This document shows, piece after piece, positions 1-12,059 of a DNA stretch of 64,000 bases. The first letter of the stretch is position 1. Every line of letters starts with the position of its first letter. The translations under genes and the position numbers were made by a program. The notes under the pieces are model-generated. The model did not search any database. It was given only the letters and a program-made list of their open reading frames with translations, and had not been told where the DNA came from. The stretch comes from Astrocystis sublimbata. Taxonomy: Eukaryota; Ascomycota; Sordariomycetes; Xylariales; Xylariaceae. The stretch lies in NCBI GenBank assembly GCA_022453515.1, contig JAJNNY010000037.1:186001-250000 (forward strand), read 5' to 3'.

Positions 1-14
1 ACTGTTGCGCTCAC

Positions 15-100
15 CTGTTAAAGTAGTGCTGCTCTGAATGATCCATGTCCTTCAGCTTCTGCTCGGCAACCTCGACGTCCATCTTGTCATTGGTAGACAT
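15..100 (-). CDS. Protein arginine N-methyltransferase, PRMT1/Hmt1-like (first exon only, partial)
   Basis: The minus strand opens with ATG at 98-100 and reads 28 codons plus two bases before a GTGAGC donor at 9-14. The rest of the gene lies beyond the left edge. The exon ends in DHSEQHYFN, which resembles the segment just before the SYDHHGIHEEM motif at the start of the SAM-binding domain in fungal PRMT1/Hmt1 enzymes. Those enzymes make asymmetric dimethylarginine on RNA-binding proteins and histone H4R3. Only the variable N-terminus is present, so no catalytic residue can be checked. The assignment rests on this short match and is moderate. Confidence 0.5.
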
Positions 101-753
101 GGCGGGCAATGCACGATAATTTGAGGTCTCGATGCAGCACTGTGAAGATATGGGATGAGATAAAGAGCGGAAAACTTGAGTGCTTGAGTGCAGGGCCGAG
201 AGTCTATCCAGATCCCGTCGGAGAGTCGAGGTACCTGAAGGATAAAGTCTAATTTTTTTCGTCGACTCTTTCTCAAGCGTGAACCAGGGTCCAGTCAGTT
301 CCCTCTCTCACCAAATAGGAAATTCCCACGGGTGCCAGTAGTGGGCTGTCGGCATTAATCATTCACCGCCCGCCCGCCAGCACGACCGGCTGCCCCGCTC
401 CTCCCTCCAACTGGTCGGTACCAGTCAGCTATCGATAGGGGAAGCCGCAGCCTAAACTAGTTCCATCTAAGGTACCCATCTCGTCTGCCCGTTCAGGTTA
501 GATGACGTGACTCGACTATCACAAGTCTTATTCAAGTAGGCACGATCGAGTTTTCAAGTTTCTTACTACTAGATATCTACCTAGGTAAGTAGATATTGGG
601 GGAGGGGTGAGCATGGCTTCATTGAATGAACACAGTCGGCATTGAGCGTTCTCATGCTGGGCTGCATCAAAGTACGACTTGCCAAATTCTTGCATCAATC
701 CTCACATTTAGTCCTTGTTGCATCTGCACTCATCTCGAGTCGTAAATACAAAC
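101..753. other. Intergenic: 5' flank of the PRMT-like gene and 3' flank of the phosphatase
   Basis: No gene is visible. The left part is the promoter and leader of the methyltransferase-like gene. The right part is downstream of the PhoD gene and contains an ACCTAGGTA-type palindromic motif near 579-590. Short open frames here have no recognisable domain. Confidence 0.5.
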
Positions 754-3252
754 TCATTGGTCCTCAATGTACATCTGGTCGTAACCAACAACGTCCCACT
801 CCCACGTATCGGTGTTCAGCGTGACATTAGTGGGCTTCGTGACCCCTCCTCTCAGAGCACCGGCTTCGACAGATCCTCCGCCAACGGGACGTGCGAGCTT
901 GTTCTGACCGCTGAGCACCGTAAAGTTGGCCAACGGCAAGTCCCAACTGTTGCGTGAGGCCACACTCGGCGATCCGTAGAAGCGGGCTTCCACAGATTTC
1001 GGCTTAACTGAGAGAGAGATGTAGCCTCTATAGTAACCGTCCTGCCACTGCAGCTCCGAGTTGTTCCCTACACGGTATTCCGCCTGAGTCCGGGCACGGA
1101 GAATGGGACCATCTTCGCCGCCAGAGCTCACGGCTGTGCCAGCAAACTCAACGCCTATGGAGCCTTCTCCTGTTTTCGGATCGTATGGTTTCTCATCGAG
1201 CCAGACCAGATCGGAAACCTAGGACCGTTAGCCACGTCTACATTGCATTCCACGGGGTCATCATCCAAGTACGAACCCAGTTCTGGTGACTATCTCCCGC
1301 CAAGAAGATGTTGTTCTCGATCTTGTTATCGTATAGATGCTTCAATGTGCGGTTGCGGTTTGCAGTGTATCCCTGCTTCATGTCAACAAGATTCCTCCAC
1401 ACAACACTCGTTCATGATTGTTTTAACTCACGCTCCAGTTGTCGCCACTCAATCCGTACGATTCGTAGATTTTTGAGAACAAAATCTGGTTGCCCACGAT
1501 TCTCCAAGCTGCACCACGTTTCGAGGACTTGGAGAGTTCGTTATAGAACCAATTCTCTTGGCGAGAACCCATCAAAGTCCGGGAAGCATCGTCTCGGATC
1601 ATGTCAATGTAATCATCATTCCAATCTTGACATATCCAGTTAGACCTAGCATCTCATCACACGTCTTGGCAGCTGATGACTCACCTAAGGAAGTAATGCT
1701 GCGATCGTAATTGCGCGTATCCAAGACGATGAAGTCCTGTAATTGCCAAAGTAAGTACACAAGCCCAGCCACAAAACGTGTTGTGTCGGGTAAGCAAGAC
1801 GATTGAGATCACATACTAGTAGATTACCCATCTGAAAGGTCCTCCAAACCCGCAGGTTATCGTCGAGATCGACTTGTCTGTGTGAAGCGATCAGTAAGTC
1901 CACAAGTAATTCGCATTCTAGTGAAAATGAACTCACCGAATAGGCATCCACTCAAAGTAAGCTCTCACGGCGTTCATCTTGCGCTGGTCCACGCTCACGC
2001 CGCCGCTTTTGATGAATGAGTCTTCGGTGTTATTGAGACCTACGCCCGCGATATCAGTCATTGCGATTTTCACTACAAAGCCTTATGAAGGGGTTATCGG
2101 GTAAATTACCGCTTGAGCCGTCTCGATAACCGTTGTTGCTGACCTCATGGTCGTCCCAAGTCGTGATCCAGGCAAAGTTCTGCGCAGCGAGTTGCAGATC
2201 CAAGTCGGTACGGTACTAGACAGAACGGTGAGCTATAGGCATGAAACTCTCGGACCAACATTCTACGCACCTGTCCATATCTGGTTCGGTAGTCGTATAA
2301 GGTGAAAAGCAGACGAGGCGGGTCATGAGCACGCTCTCCCTGGTCAGCACCTTCGTAGATGTAGTCACCAAGATGTACCTGCATTTCGTCAGTCTCGGCA
2401 GCCCGCACGACTGCAAGTTTGGAGAATCCTCACGAAATAGTCTTGGTCATCCTTGCGAGCGGCATTGCCGTACGCATTGAAATATCCGTTCGCTGTCAAA
2501 TTTCATTAGCCTCGACGCCCAAGGATGTCGATATCGAAGTGTAAGCCAGGACAACTCACGGTAGTTACTGCAAGAAAAAACCGCAAAGTTCACCTCAGGT
2601 ACCTCGGCATCGGCTGTTGGTGCTGTCCTGGTACGTCCTACCGGGCTCTTGACGTCTGACCCGCAAATTGTAAATTGGTAATTGTACACCGTGAATGGCT
2701 TTAGACCAGCGGCTTCAACCTGATGATTCGTCAACATGAGAATCGCCCCTCCAACCAGTTGCGCCAGCTGAAAGGGTGTCATACCTTCACTGTGTAGTCA
2801 ATATCGCTCGTCGTGTAAGCCTTGCCCTTTGCAACGGTCGATCCATTCGCCCCTCCCACCGGAAACACAGCCCAGTCGACGCATATGGGGCTGGAGGAAG
2901 CCTCAATGTAGACTTGCGTATCGTGGTTATACAAGGGGACTGGGCCTTCGACTGTCACGTTGCTCGCGTCGGAGGCGCGCGAAGGCGCCACTCTCGTCCA
3001 TAGAATAACCGAATCAGCAAAGGGGTCCCCAGACGCTACACCATGCGTGAAATTCAGGTCGGACGCAGCATAGGCGGTGTTCCCGCGTTTCATGCTACGT
3101 CGAGATACATGCGGAACATCGATCCCAAGACTTGGGTGTCTTCGCGAGGGGCTGTCATAGTTCAAGTTCCCGTCGAAAGCACCGATGACGGGCGATGCCT
3201 GCAAAATGAAGGCAGCGACCACTGCCAGGTTGGCCGTGATACAGACATGCAT
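754..3252 (-). CDS. Secreted alkaline phosphatase D (PhoD) family metallophosphatase
   Basis: This multi-exon gene (about 9-10 exons) begins at an ATG at 3252 with a hydrophobic signal peptide (AVVAAFILQASPVIGA) and ends at TGA 754-756. Residues 60-155 carry the PhoD N-terminal domain (THGVASGDPFADSVILWTR, with DWAVF further on). Later exons carry FAVFSCSNY, the metal-binding LGDYIYEG (about 2340-2380) and TTWDDHEVSNNG (about 2110-2160), then VLDTRNYDRS and the GDSHQNWV region near the C-terminus. These are the hallmark Asp/Tyr/His metal ligands of PhoD, which hydrolyses phosphate mono- and diesters. Several N-x-T/S sites fit a secreted or wall-bound phosphatase. I saw no break, but exact exon edges were read by eye. 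Confidence 0.85.
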
Positions 3253-5009
3253 CTTTGCCTTATCACTCGCCCGGCTGGGCTGTGGAGGAGTTGATAGAGG
3301 ATGTCTTAGACTTCAATCACTGAGTGTAGTTTCACCGAATGCAAGTCCACCGGGTGCGACAACTATATTTGGAAGAACGGTCAAGGTGCGCGGCCTTGTA
3401 GGAATAAGCCCGAGTACCTAGGTAGTGGCCTTACACCCTTACTTATACGCGCTCACCTAGACCCCGCAAGGTCAGGCAGGCAGGCTGCCTTTTGACTCCA
3501 GAGTCGCATCCTACTGTAGCAGCAGCACATACGTGATGTGCATAAGTAGGCAGTAGGTAGTAGGTAGCTAACAGCTACGTCACGTCATGGTAGGGGTTGT
3601 TGCACGGGCTCCTAGATATTATGAGAAGCTGGAGAGATCAAAGAGAGTGTTAGTCCAATGATGGTGTAGAGCGATACTGCACATGGCAATTATCAGCAGC
3701 CATTCTCAGCAAGCGAGAAAACGTGAGTAACGCGGAGCATCTGATTGGTCGAGATGTCACCAACTGCCGGACGCTACGGAGCTTGAGATCGACCTCATAT
3801 GTCCAGTGCATTACCGTCATCTGTCATCGACAATAGTAAAAGTGCAATTGGGACTCTATTCGCTCGAAACGGAAGTGCAGATATGTGACGCGGGAATAAC
3901 GAGCCATGTTCAATACCAGCGCTGCTTGATGATCTCTTGGATGGTGTTGGAGAAGCGGGTACAATCTGACCGGCTCCGGCCACGTGCGATGGTGCTCCTG
4001 AGCCAATCTCTCCAATAATACCGACAGTCTGGTTCTCCACGTTTGGAGATAGCATCAGCATTCAAGTACTGTATTTAAAACATCAAAACCCATCCATATC
4101 GGCAGATCTGATGATATCGTGGGGGGCGCAGCCAGGTTAAGTATGCCAAAGCAGCAGTCGAGCGCAGTCAAGCGAAATGTCGATCGAGATTTCATGTCGC
4201 CTAGTTGACACTTGAATCTTGTCCGACCTCCTTCCCTTGGGAGTAGGAGCAGATGGTTATAATAGTCTACACCAGCTGCTTCTGTCACGTACGACCATAG
4301 CCTCTAGAGACCTCGGCATCCCGTCCGCTCTGCCCTAGATAAACTAGAGAGCGCCAGATCAGTAGTTGGGTCGGTGACGACCAGCGAATCCCTGGTGTTG
4401 TACGTTTTTGAGAATTTGTTTTTGCTTGAACAGATGGCCCGGGATTGATAGCGTATCCAAGAATGAGTTAGAACGAGCATTTTGCTGCAATTACCGGGGA
4501 GTATTCCCACGAGCTTTTTCCAATCCGGCACTTACTGATTTAGGAAATAGCTGACGCAGAGACCCACTTAACCACTACTGCACATATTCGCGTAGAGCGA
4601 GCTCAGATAGGTGGCCGAGGTGGCTTAACCTTACCTATGGAGGGGTCCTCTGAATACCCCGCCATCTGGCTCATCACCCCACTGTGAGGCTATACAGTTT
4701 TTCTGATCGAGTCATACCCGTAGTTGAAAACTTGCCTGCATAAAGTATGGTACTAGCCAAGTACTACCCAATTGTTTGCTTCAATTCACTGTTTGTGTTG
4801 GTCCCTGAGCCAAGAGTGCTCCGTCCTCGGTGATTGAGTCGCGAGGTCCATATTTTTTTTCGTCACGGCCTCTTCACCAGGAAGTGCTAATCAATATCGT
4901 ATTGCCAACCACGCTGCTCAGCAACAAGATACGAAATCTAACCTTTTCTTGCCATCGTTCTGGTCGCTTATATAATCGAAATTCGAATCAAGCATATCGC
5001 TACTTCGAG
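3253..5009. other. Divergent intergenic region between phosphatase and GMP synthase
   Basis: This 1.75-kb spacer separates two divergently transcribed genes. It contains GTAGGTAG-rich tracts (3541-3570, and ACCTAGGTAG near 3417). On the minus strand, 3795-4531 holds a possible decayed coding segment, listed separately. The last 180 bases are the leader of GMP synthase. I see no other gene. Confidence 0.5.
4055..4531 (-). pseudogene. Possible decayed coding segment with a frame change
   Basis: Two minus-strand open frames abut in different frames near 4290-4310. The upstream piece ends ...LSSLSRAERTGCRG. The downstream frame continues LWSYVTEAAGVDYYNHLLLLP only if the frame is shifted at the junction. 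No GT-AG pair explains the change. The combined segment looks more protein-like than neighbouring spacer sequence, but I do not recognise the family and there is no convincing start or full domain. I read it as a relict rather than a working gene, with low confidence. Confidence 0.25.
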
Positions 5010-7779
5010 ATGGCCGACCTCACTCAAGAGGCCGCTGCGCCTCACAGCGTCTTCGACGTAAGTTCGCAGTTCTTGGGTTTTCTATCTGTAGAGATGCAAC
5101 CGAACGTGCGCGCTGACGTAGAGTATTCTTGCGTAGACTGTTCTGGTGCTAGATTTCGGTAGCCAGACGAGCCATCTCATTCTGCGACGGTTGCGATCTC
5201 TCAACGTATATGCTGAGATGTTGCCATGCACCACCAAGTTAGCCGACTTGGATTGGACCCCTGTTGGCATTGTTCTGAGTGGAGGTTCGTGCCACATCAT
5301 CCATCACCTTGCATTGCCTACTTGGCAAACCTCGTAGTGTAGAACTGAGCTCTAACTTTGTGGCAAGGACCTTCTTCTGTTTACGAAGACGGAGCGCCCA
5401 GTAAGGCTTCACATACATGAATGCTGTACCTCGTAGATGTCCTGCTGAACGAGGTCTAGACGTTGATCCTGCCATCCTTGACTTGGGTGTCCCGATCCTG
5501 TAGGCAATCCCCGAAATCCTGCGCAGATACTCCTGGTTTTCGTCGAGCTTATACTGTCCACAGCGGAATATGTTATGGGTGTCAGCTACTGGCGTGGCTC
5601 ATTAATGACAAGAACGTTGCCCGCGGAGAGGCACGTGAGTACGGCGAAACTGATCTCAACATCCACAAGGTCGGTGGATCCAATGGCGTCGACCGTCTTT
5701 TCGACGGATTGGGAGATACTCTTCATGGTAAGTGGGCAGCTGCGACAGTATTGAGAAGAAGAATCCAATCTGCCAAAGTAAACGTAAGATCCCATACTGA
5801 CTGACATCTGCACAGTTTTCATGAGCCACTTCGACAAGCTCGTAAATCTGCCCGAGGGTTTCGTCACCATTGCGAGCACCAAAAACACTTCATATGCCGG
5901 CATTGCCCACGAGTCGAAGCCTATATTCGGTTTGTCACTCGATATGCCGCGCGGCATATAACAGGCCCACTGACCTTGGTCGCCCTAGGAATTCAACTCC
6001 ACCCCGAGATCTCACACACGCACAAGGGTACAGACATACTGGCCAACTTTGCTATCAAGATCTGCAAGGCCCGCCCTGAATGGGAAATGGGCAACTTCAC
6101 CGAGAAGGAGATCATCCGCATTCGCAAGCTTGTTGGTGATAAGGCTCAAGTTGTACGCTGGTCCTACCTATCCACTGTCCATTTCCTCGAACTGGGCTAA
6201 TCTGACTTGTTGGGTAGATCGGAGCAGTCTCCGGTGGTGTTGACAGCACAGTGGCTGCTCGACTGATGAAGGAGGCCATCGGTAACTTCTCCTTTGCGCC
6301 GTGGTTCGTAGACCTCGAGACTGATGTACGGTGATTCAGGCGACCGGTTCCATGCGATCCTCGTAGACACTGGTAAGTAACCGCATCACACGCCACATGC
6401 AGCACAAGATTACTGAACTGGACACTTAGGCTTGATGCGTCTTAACGAATGTCAAGAAGTCAAAGAGACGCTTCAAGAGCATCTCGGCATCAACCTGACC
6501 ATTGTTGATGGAGCCGAGCTGTTTTTCAGTCGCCTGGCAGGCGTTACAGAGCCCGAAGCCAAGCGCAAGATCATCGGAGAAAGCTGTCAGTCTCCCTCGT
6601 CATGTTGTGCGAGCCCGATGTTTTGCACGCAGTACTAATTTGAGTATTTAGTCATCGACCTGTTCGAGAAGGAAGCGATCCGAATCGAGGGAGAGGCGAA
6701 AAACACCGATCGCGCCGGAAAAGTCGAGTGGTTCCTACAAGGAACTCTCTATGCCGATCTGATCGAATCACTGAGCTTCAAGGGTCCTTCGGCTACTATC
6801 AAATGTGCGTCAACATGCTGTTCTCAGTTGATCTGTGTGCGGTCATGCCTTGGGGTGACTGTCCGCATTTGTCCGACTAATACTGACAACGACCGCAGCG
6901 CACCACAATGTTGGAGGTCTTCCGGCAAGAATGTAAGTCTCCTCCTACAATACAATAACCGGACAATGAAGTTAATTTGGACCCAGGATGAACGGCGTGA
7001 GTGGGATGCCGCGGATGTATGACTATCAAACACTGACAGAGACAACAGCAAGGACTCAAACTGATTGAGCCCCTTCGAGAAGTATGTCTACGACATTCAA
7101 TGCATATGGTCTTGATCTGATACTGACAGTCGTGAATAGCTCTTCAAAGATGAAGTGCGCGCATTCGGTCGCCAACTTGATATCCACGAAGACCTCGTCA
7201 TGCGTCACCCGTTCCCCGGCCCTGGCATTGCTATCAGAATTCTCGGAGAGGTGACCCCTGAACATGTCGAGATTGTCAGAAAAGCCGACCACATCTTCAT
7301 TTCCATGATCAAGGAGGCCGGTATCTACAACCAGGTTTGTCTCATCAACTTGGTAAGCGGACTATCGCTAATTCGGAGACTAGATGTCCCAAGCGTACGC
7401 CGCTCTTGATACTAACAGAGGTAAGTGAATGAAAGGGCGCATATGTTACCGGCTATCGTCTCGGATTTCTGGTATACTAGATTGCTGACTGACCCCGACA
7501 GCCGTTGGAGTCATGGGCGACAGCCGAGTATACGGCATGATCTGCATTCTGAGAGCCGTCACCAGCGTAGACTTCATGTCCGCCGAGCCATTCGAGTTCC
7601 CATTCGGGCTTCTCAAGAACATCTGCCGAAGAATTGTCAACGAGGTCGATGGAATCACTCGGGTGGTATACGATTGCACCTCAAAGCCTCCAGGTAAGTA
7701 TTCGTTCAGATTTATCAAAAGCCTCGATCTCTCTGTCCAGCATATCTAACATTTGACAGGAACCATTGAGTTGGAGTAG
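5010..7779 (+). CDS. GUA1: GMP synthase (glutamine-hydrolysing)
   Basis: This enzyme converts XMP, glutamine and ATP to GMP in the last step of de novo guanine nucleotide synthesis, in the cytosol. The ATG is at 5010 and the TAG at 7777-7779. About 18 exons splice into one intact frame. The glutamine amidotransferase domain shows [10 protein letters not shown], the catalytic Cys in [11 protein letters not shown] and the His/Glu pair in [10 protein letters not shown]. The ATP-pyrophosphatase domain shows the P-loop SGGVDST (about 6230). The C-terminal dimerisation domain shows [16 protein letters not shown] and RHPFPGPG, ending SKPPGTIELE. Exon 13 is only 10 nt (6987-6996) but is needed to keep frame. 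The last residues are ELE where EWE is usual. The identification is secure; the intron edges are mine. Confidence 0.95.
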
Positions 7780-8388
7780 TTCTTTGAGGGAAATGGTGTA
7801 AATGCGAACCATCGACAGGCGCAACGACGTATCGGCTGTTGGCGTTCTGTAAGATGCGCTGATGCCAAAAGTATTAACAGACACTGCTCATATCATGCCG
7901 CACGCCGACTACTGGGAGGCACACATCGTACTAGGAGGCGGCGTCAGCCCTCGTGGATAAAGAAGGCGCTATTGTGTTTTTACGCAGTTCTATGTGCGCC
8001 TCTTCCTCGCCGGTAAGCACGAGGTAGAGAGATCAGAAGCAACATTCAGGAAGTCGCAGATTTCATCCATGCATTCGGATTTTTCAATAGAGTCGATAGA
8101 TCGAGGATAGAGTGATGGAAATAATCAACTACGTAAATTGTGATGTTCGAGTCCTATTTCGTTGCTTCGCAGTGGTTTCCTCCCTATAGCCCCAATACCC
8201 CATTTGACTATACGGATGTCAGGTCGATATTAATGTTGGCCCAAGGCAAATTCCTTGCATCGCACCGTGGGCCAGTATTCATCACTGATTGGCCAACACA
8301 GTCGAGTCGAGTAGACCATGGGCAATGAATATCATCAACTTTTCAGTTTCGTTTCCAACTCGTCGTCCCAAACTGCCGATGAGCTAGC
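7780..8388. other. Convergent intergenic region
   Basis: This is the 3' flank shared by GMP synthase (plus) and the family X polymerase (minus). It should hold both polyadenylation regions. No RNA gene, repeat or coding segment is recognisable. Confidence 0.5.
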
Positions 8389-10647
8389 TCAGCACCAGCG
8401 CTCATGTGGCTCCCTCCACTTGACCCCCAGAATCTCAAAGATCTTCTTCTCGTCCCTTCCTTCATGCACACCATACCCCGTCAGTGCCCTGTGATTCAGC
8501 TTCATCTTCCTCTTGCGCGCAAGCAGCCGCATGCTGCGATTGAACAGGTCGTTTCCCGTGAAATAGAGCAGCGCAGCACCTATTTCCGAGTCGGGCACAA
8601 GCAGGAAGTCGACCCGACGCCAGATCGGGCGGTATTGTTCCTTGGGGCCGGGGAACGCGTCTTCGGGGAGCACGCAGCAGCCATGCCACTTGTTGCCTCC
8701 GTCGTGGCGATGTGTGGCGAGTGCGGCTGTTAGGAAGCCCTCCTTCGTGAGAGTGGCGACGAGGGTGTCGAGGTATGGCGACAGTTCCTGCGTGGTGGAC
8801 GTTCCCTTCTTCGTCACGATGAAGTCGATATCCCCTGACGACTCAGCGCCGCGGCGGTAGCTTCCCCCAACGATGAGCTCAACACCCAGGTCAAGAGATG
8901 CTGCCGTATCCTTGACGTAGTTTCCAAGCGCCTCCACCTCGACCCTCGGTATACGCGTCAGCAGATCTTCATAACGGTCTACCCCGAGTTGTTGGTTTGT
9001 CGTGAGCGTAGCCCTCGTCCTGAGATCATCCAAGGTGCGATAGCCTTGATCAACCCATATCCTCGCAGTCGGGACACCAGCTCCGTAGACCTCGCAGAAC
9101 AGCCTTAGTGCCACTCTAGTCGGCTCGCTGCGCAAGTTCTCCAACTTTAGGAAGCGTCCAGTGGTAGCGATTTCCTCGATATGATCAGCCAGGCTGCCGC
9201 CGATATTGGGGAGCGACGAGGCTTCCTTGGCAGTGGTTATCTTCTTGGGCTGTCGTCGTAGCGTGGCAACGGCTTTCCGATACGACTGCACCCTCCAGGT
9301 TTCATCGGAGAGACGATGCTCCTCTGCCATTTCCTCCAAGAGCTTGATCGTCCCTGAGTTGGGCCCGACCACCTTCTTGTCTCGAGTGCCGCCTCTCATG
9401 CACATAAACTTGTCTTCCCCGAGACGAGTCCTTGCGGGCTTCTTCTGATACTTCGCCTGACCTCTGCCCTTCTTTCTGCGCGGACCTTCGTCTTCGGACG
9501 TGCTGGCATCGGGGTCATTTTCATCCAGATACTCGTGTTTCTCCGGGTCATCGAGGACTGCATCTATGCATGTCGCTAGTTCATCAGTGAAGGAAGATGT
9601 ATCGGGCGCGTTGCCCGACCCAGACTTTGACTGCAACTCTGCGCCGCTCGTGCTGTCTGGCTTTCGGGTTGGAGACTCGTCCATCTCAGGGTACGAGGAA
9701 GGAACCAAGTCGCTACTTCTCTGCGACTGCGGTGTGGACTCTGGCGCGAGTTTCGCATCTTTTCGTTGCTTGATCTTCGATGGCGACTCGGAGTTCTGGG
9801 GGGCAAGCGTCGGGGGTATGGTCTGCCCCTTGGCTTGTCCGGGATCGTCACGCACTTTGTACTTGTGCCGCCCAATAGTCTGGTAGGGATCAAAGACATC
9901 ACCTCTGATCCAACAATCGACAGGGTATTGATCGTTCACGATCGTGGCAGAGAGCGGGGCTGGGGTGCGATCCAATGTAGGTTTTATCTGATGATAGTCC
10001 AAGCCTTTATCAACAATGATGTGGGTTGCTGTACTGGGCTCCCGCACCCACGTCGCACCTCGCTCTCGCGCTTTCGTTATCCTCAACTTCCGCGCAGGGT
10101 TCAGATCGTCATTGGGGATGTAGAAGAAGCACAGCCCTTTGAATATCCGCTGTGACTCTGGCAGCAACTGAAGCGGCGGGTCTAGCTTTCTTTTTCGCGT
10201 CATCGACACGGATGGAGATTGCTCAATATCGGAATGAGAGCGAAGTACTCGCGTAAGTAGGCGGGCGCTCCCTCGAGGTAATCTCTTGTTCGTAGGTTGC
10301 TCGGTTTCCGGAACGACGGAGTCACCAGTGGCCGCACCATGTACCAACGCGAAAGCAGTTGCCTCTGGTACGGTGATTCTGTGAGTCACTGCGATGATCT
10401 CCAGGTCCAAGTCTACGGGCTGCGGGATGGGGTCTGAGGCAGTCCTCCGGCGATGCGAGTCTGCCTGTGTTTGTTTTGGAGATGAGCCCAGGGTAGCTGC
10501 GGCCGCGACCGCAGTAAGGGAGAAAGCTTTGCATTGTTGTTTCAGAAGTTGCTCTCGCTCGCTCAAGGCATCTGACTCGTCATCAACTTCCCTGCAGGCA
10601 TCGAGTTGTGCAAAGAAGGCCCGCTTCTCATCCAAAGAGGGAGTCAT
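8389..10647 (-). CDS. Family X DNA polymerase, Pol4 / Pol lambda type (BRCT + Pol X)
   Basis: This is a nuclear gap-filling polymerase for non-homologous end joining and base-excision repair. The frame is open to 10848, but that upstream codon is TTG. The first ATG is at 10647 (MTPSLDEKRAFF), which gives 752 residues without introns. In order it has a long polar N-terminus, a BRCT domain (FKGLCFFYIP ... HIIVDKGLDY ... YPVDCWIRGD), a low-complexity linker with a basic RRKKGRG stretch, the 8-kDa helix-hairpin-helix domain (SYRKAVATLRR, LPNIGGSLADHI), and the palm with GGSYRRGAESSGDIDFIV, whose DID holds two catalytic Asp. A third Asp is in RRVDFLLVP, followed by TGNDLFNRSMR. It ends at 8389-8391. 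The length exceeds budding yeast Pol4 (about 580) because of the N-terminus and linker. All catalytic residues are present. Confidence 0.9.
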   Translation of the reverse strand: MTPSLDEKRAFFAQLDACREVDDESDALSEREQLLKQQCKAFSLTAVAAAATLGSSPKQTQADSHRRRTASDPIPQPVDLDLEIIAVTHRITVPEATAFALVHGAATGDSVVPETEQPTNKRLPRGSARLLTRVLRSHSDIEQSPSVSMTRKRKLDPPLQLLPESQRIFKGLCFFYIPNDDLNPARKLRITKARERGATWVREPSTATHIIVDKGLDYHQIKPTLDRTPAPLSATIVNDQYPVDCWIRGDVFDPYQTIGRHKYKVRDDPGQAKGQTIPPTLAPQNSESPSKIKQRKDAKLAPESTPQSQRSSDLVPSSYPEMDESPTRKPDSTSGAELQSKSGSGNAPDTSSFTDELATCIDAVLDDPEKHEYLDENDPDASTSEDEGPRRKKGRGQAKYQKKPARTRLGEDKFMCMRGGTRDKKVVGPNSGTIKLLEEMAEEHRLSDETWRVQSYRKAVATLRRQPKKITTAKEASSLPNIGGSLADHIEEIATTGRFLKLENLRSEPTRVALRLFCEVYGAGVPTARIWVDQGYRTLDDLRTRATLTTNQQLGVDRYEDLLTRIPRVEVEALGNYVKDTAASLDLGVELIVGGSYRRGAESSGDIDFIVTKKGTSTTQELSPYLDTLVATLTKEGFLTAALATHRHDGGNKWHGCCVLPEDAFPGPKEQYRPIWRRVDFLLVPDSEIGAALLYFTGNDLFNRSMRLLARKRKMKLNHRALTGYGVHEGRDEKKIFEILGVKWREPHERWC

Positions 10648-12059
10648 CGTTGGGACGGTGTTTGAGTGAGTTGGATGGTCGCACAACTCGGCCGCCGCCG
10701 CTGCGGCACTATTTGGCGACACATGAGCTATGATCGTGTGGTCGCCTGTAAGATTGCAGCCGAGAGAGTTTGTGTCAGATAATTGTTTACTCTCCCGTTG
10801 TGTATTTATCTGGAACGGCTCACCAAGGTGCTGGCTGCACGGTGCCAAAGTTGGGTGCTCATTGCCATATTGTAGCGAATGGCAGTCACAGACTTACAGT
10901 GAGCGCAGCTGTGCGGATGCCTAGGCCAGCTGACGGACAGCTGCTCAGAGATAGGCAGCGACACCGTGCTGTGGCTGCCTACCTGATGGAGGCTGGACCA
11001 CCTTGTGAAGTTATCCCTTTGGCTTCATTGTATTAATCGGGCTGGCAATTGCTGGTTGGTTTGACTCATGGTTGGCGTTTATAACCTAAAATGTAAAGGA
11101 TGAAGGGTTGTCAAAAGTCAGATGCGCACCGGCTGATTGATCTAGCCGTGGGTGCCGTATATGTGTACACGGTCCTTGTGTCTGGAATCGTACAGTCTAG
11201 TCGTACTAGGTGGCCGTATCCCACACGGTAGTCCAACTTCCCACATAGATTGGGTGGTTTTCAATCATCAGCACCGGGTTTCAACAGAATCTCGGCAAAA
11301 AAGCAAATCGCGTTGACTGACTATAACCTGAAACAATAGGCGTCTGCGCCATCGACTAGGCAATGGAATGAACACGAACCGACCCATCATGGATGAACCC
11401 AATCTCAGTTGGCGTCAGTGATCCTCCGGCCAATTTCCAACCCAACTCCAGACAAAGTGAACTATACTGGCATGTATGGCCATCCAATTTGCGAAAACAG
11501 TGTTAAGTTGAGTGCAAAACGTTGTTTCAGCCCCTCCTTGGCACGAATGAGCACGTCGTCGCGATGTGTTAAGAGCCAACCAACAGTGTCAACTCAAGTC
11601 GTTAATACCTGTTTAACCGTTGCGTGCTGAAAACCTACATTGTCGCAAACTTCCTGGCCAATCATAGATTCCTCGTCTTCATGTAAGTTGATACAGTGTG
11701 TCTCTTGTCTTGTCACGTAACGAATCGAACCAAGTCCAAGCAGATCTGACTGCGTAGAGTTGCAACCACCAAGCATGGGCACTCATCATCAATCCCATCG
11801 TACAAATATCATCACGTAATGAATTCATATGCAGATAAAGTCCTGTAAGAAAATCATCATGTCAATTCCCGCTATAGCCTTGAATTTTGCGCCGAAGTGC
11901 TCAAAAGTGTAACAGCATAAAGCATCCGATGTGAAAGGTATCATGTAACACCGCTGTTTAACCCGCTCAGCCCAGTCCAGTATATCTCGTTGCCTAACCC
12001 TTTTTTCCCTTAAATATCGTACATCATACAGATTTGTGCGAATGATCCTAGATCTGCCA
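10648..12059. other. Intergenic between polymerase and ammonium transporter
   Basis: This is the promoter and leader of the polymerase (left) and the 3' flank of the transporter (right). Open reading frames here are short and lack domains. No RNA gene was recognised. Confidence 0.5.

Noticed and set aside
10648..10848. N-terminal extension of 67 residues on the family X polymerase
   Set aside because: The upstream codon is TTG, the sequence is Ala-run and low in coding character, and the first ATG is at 10647.
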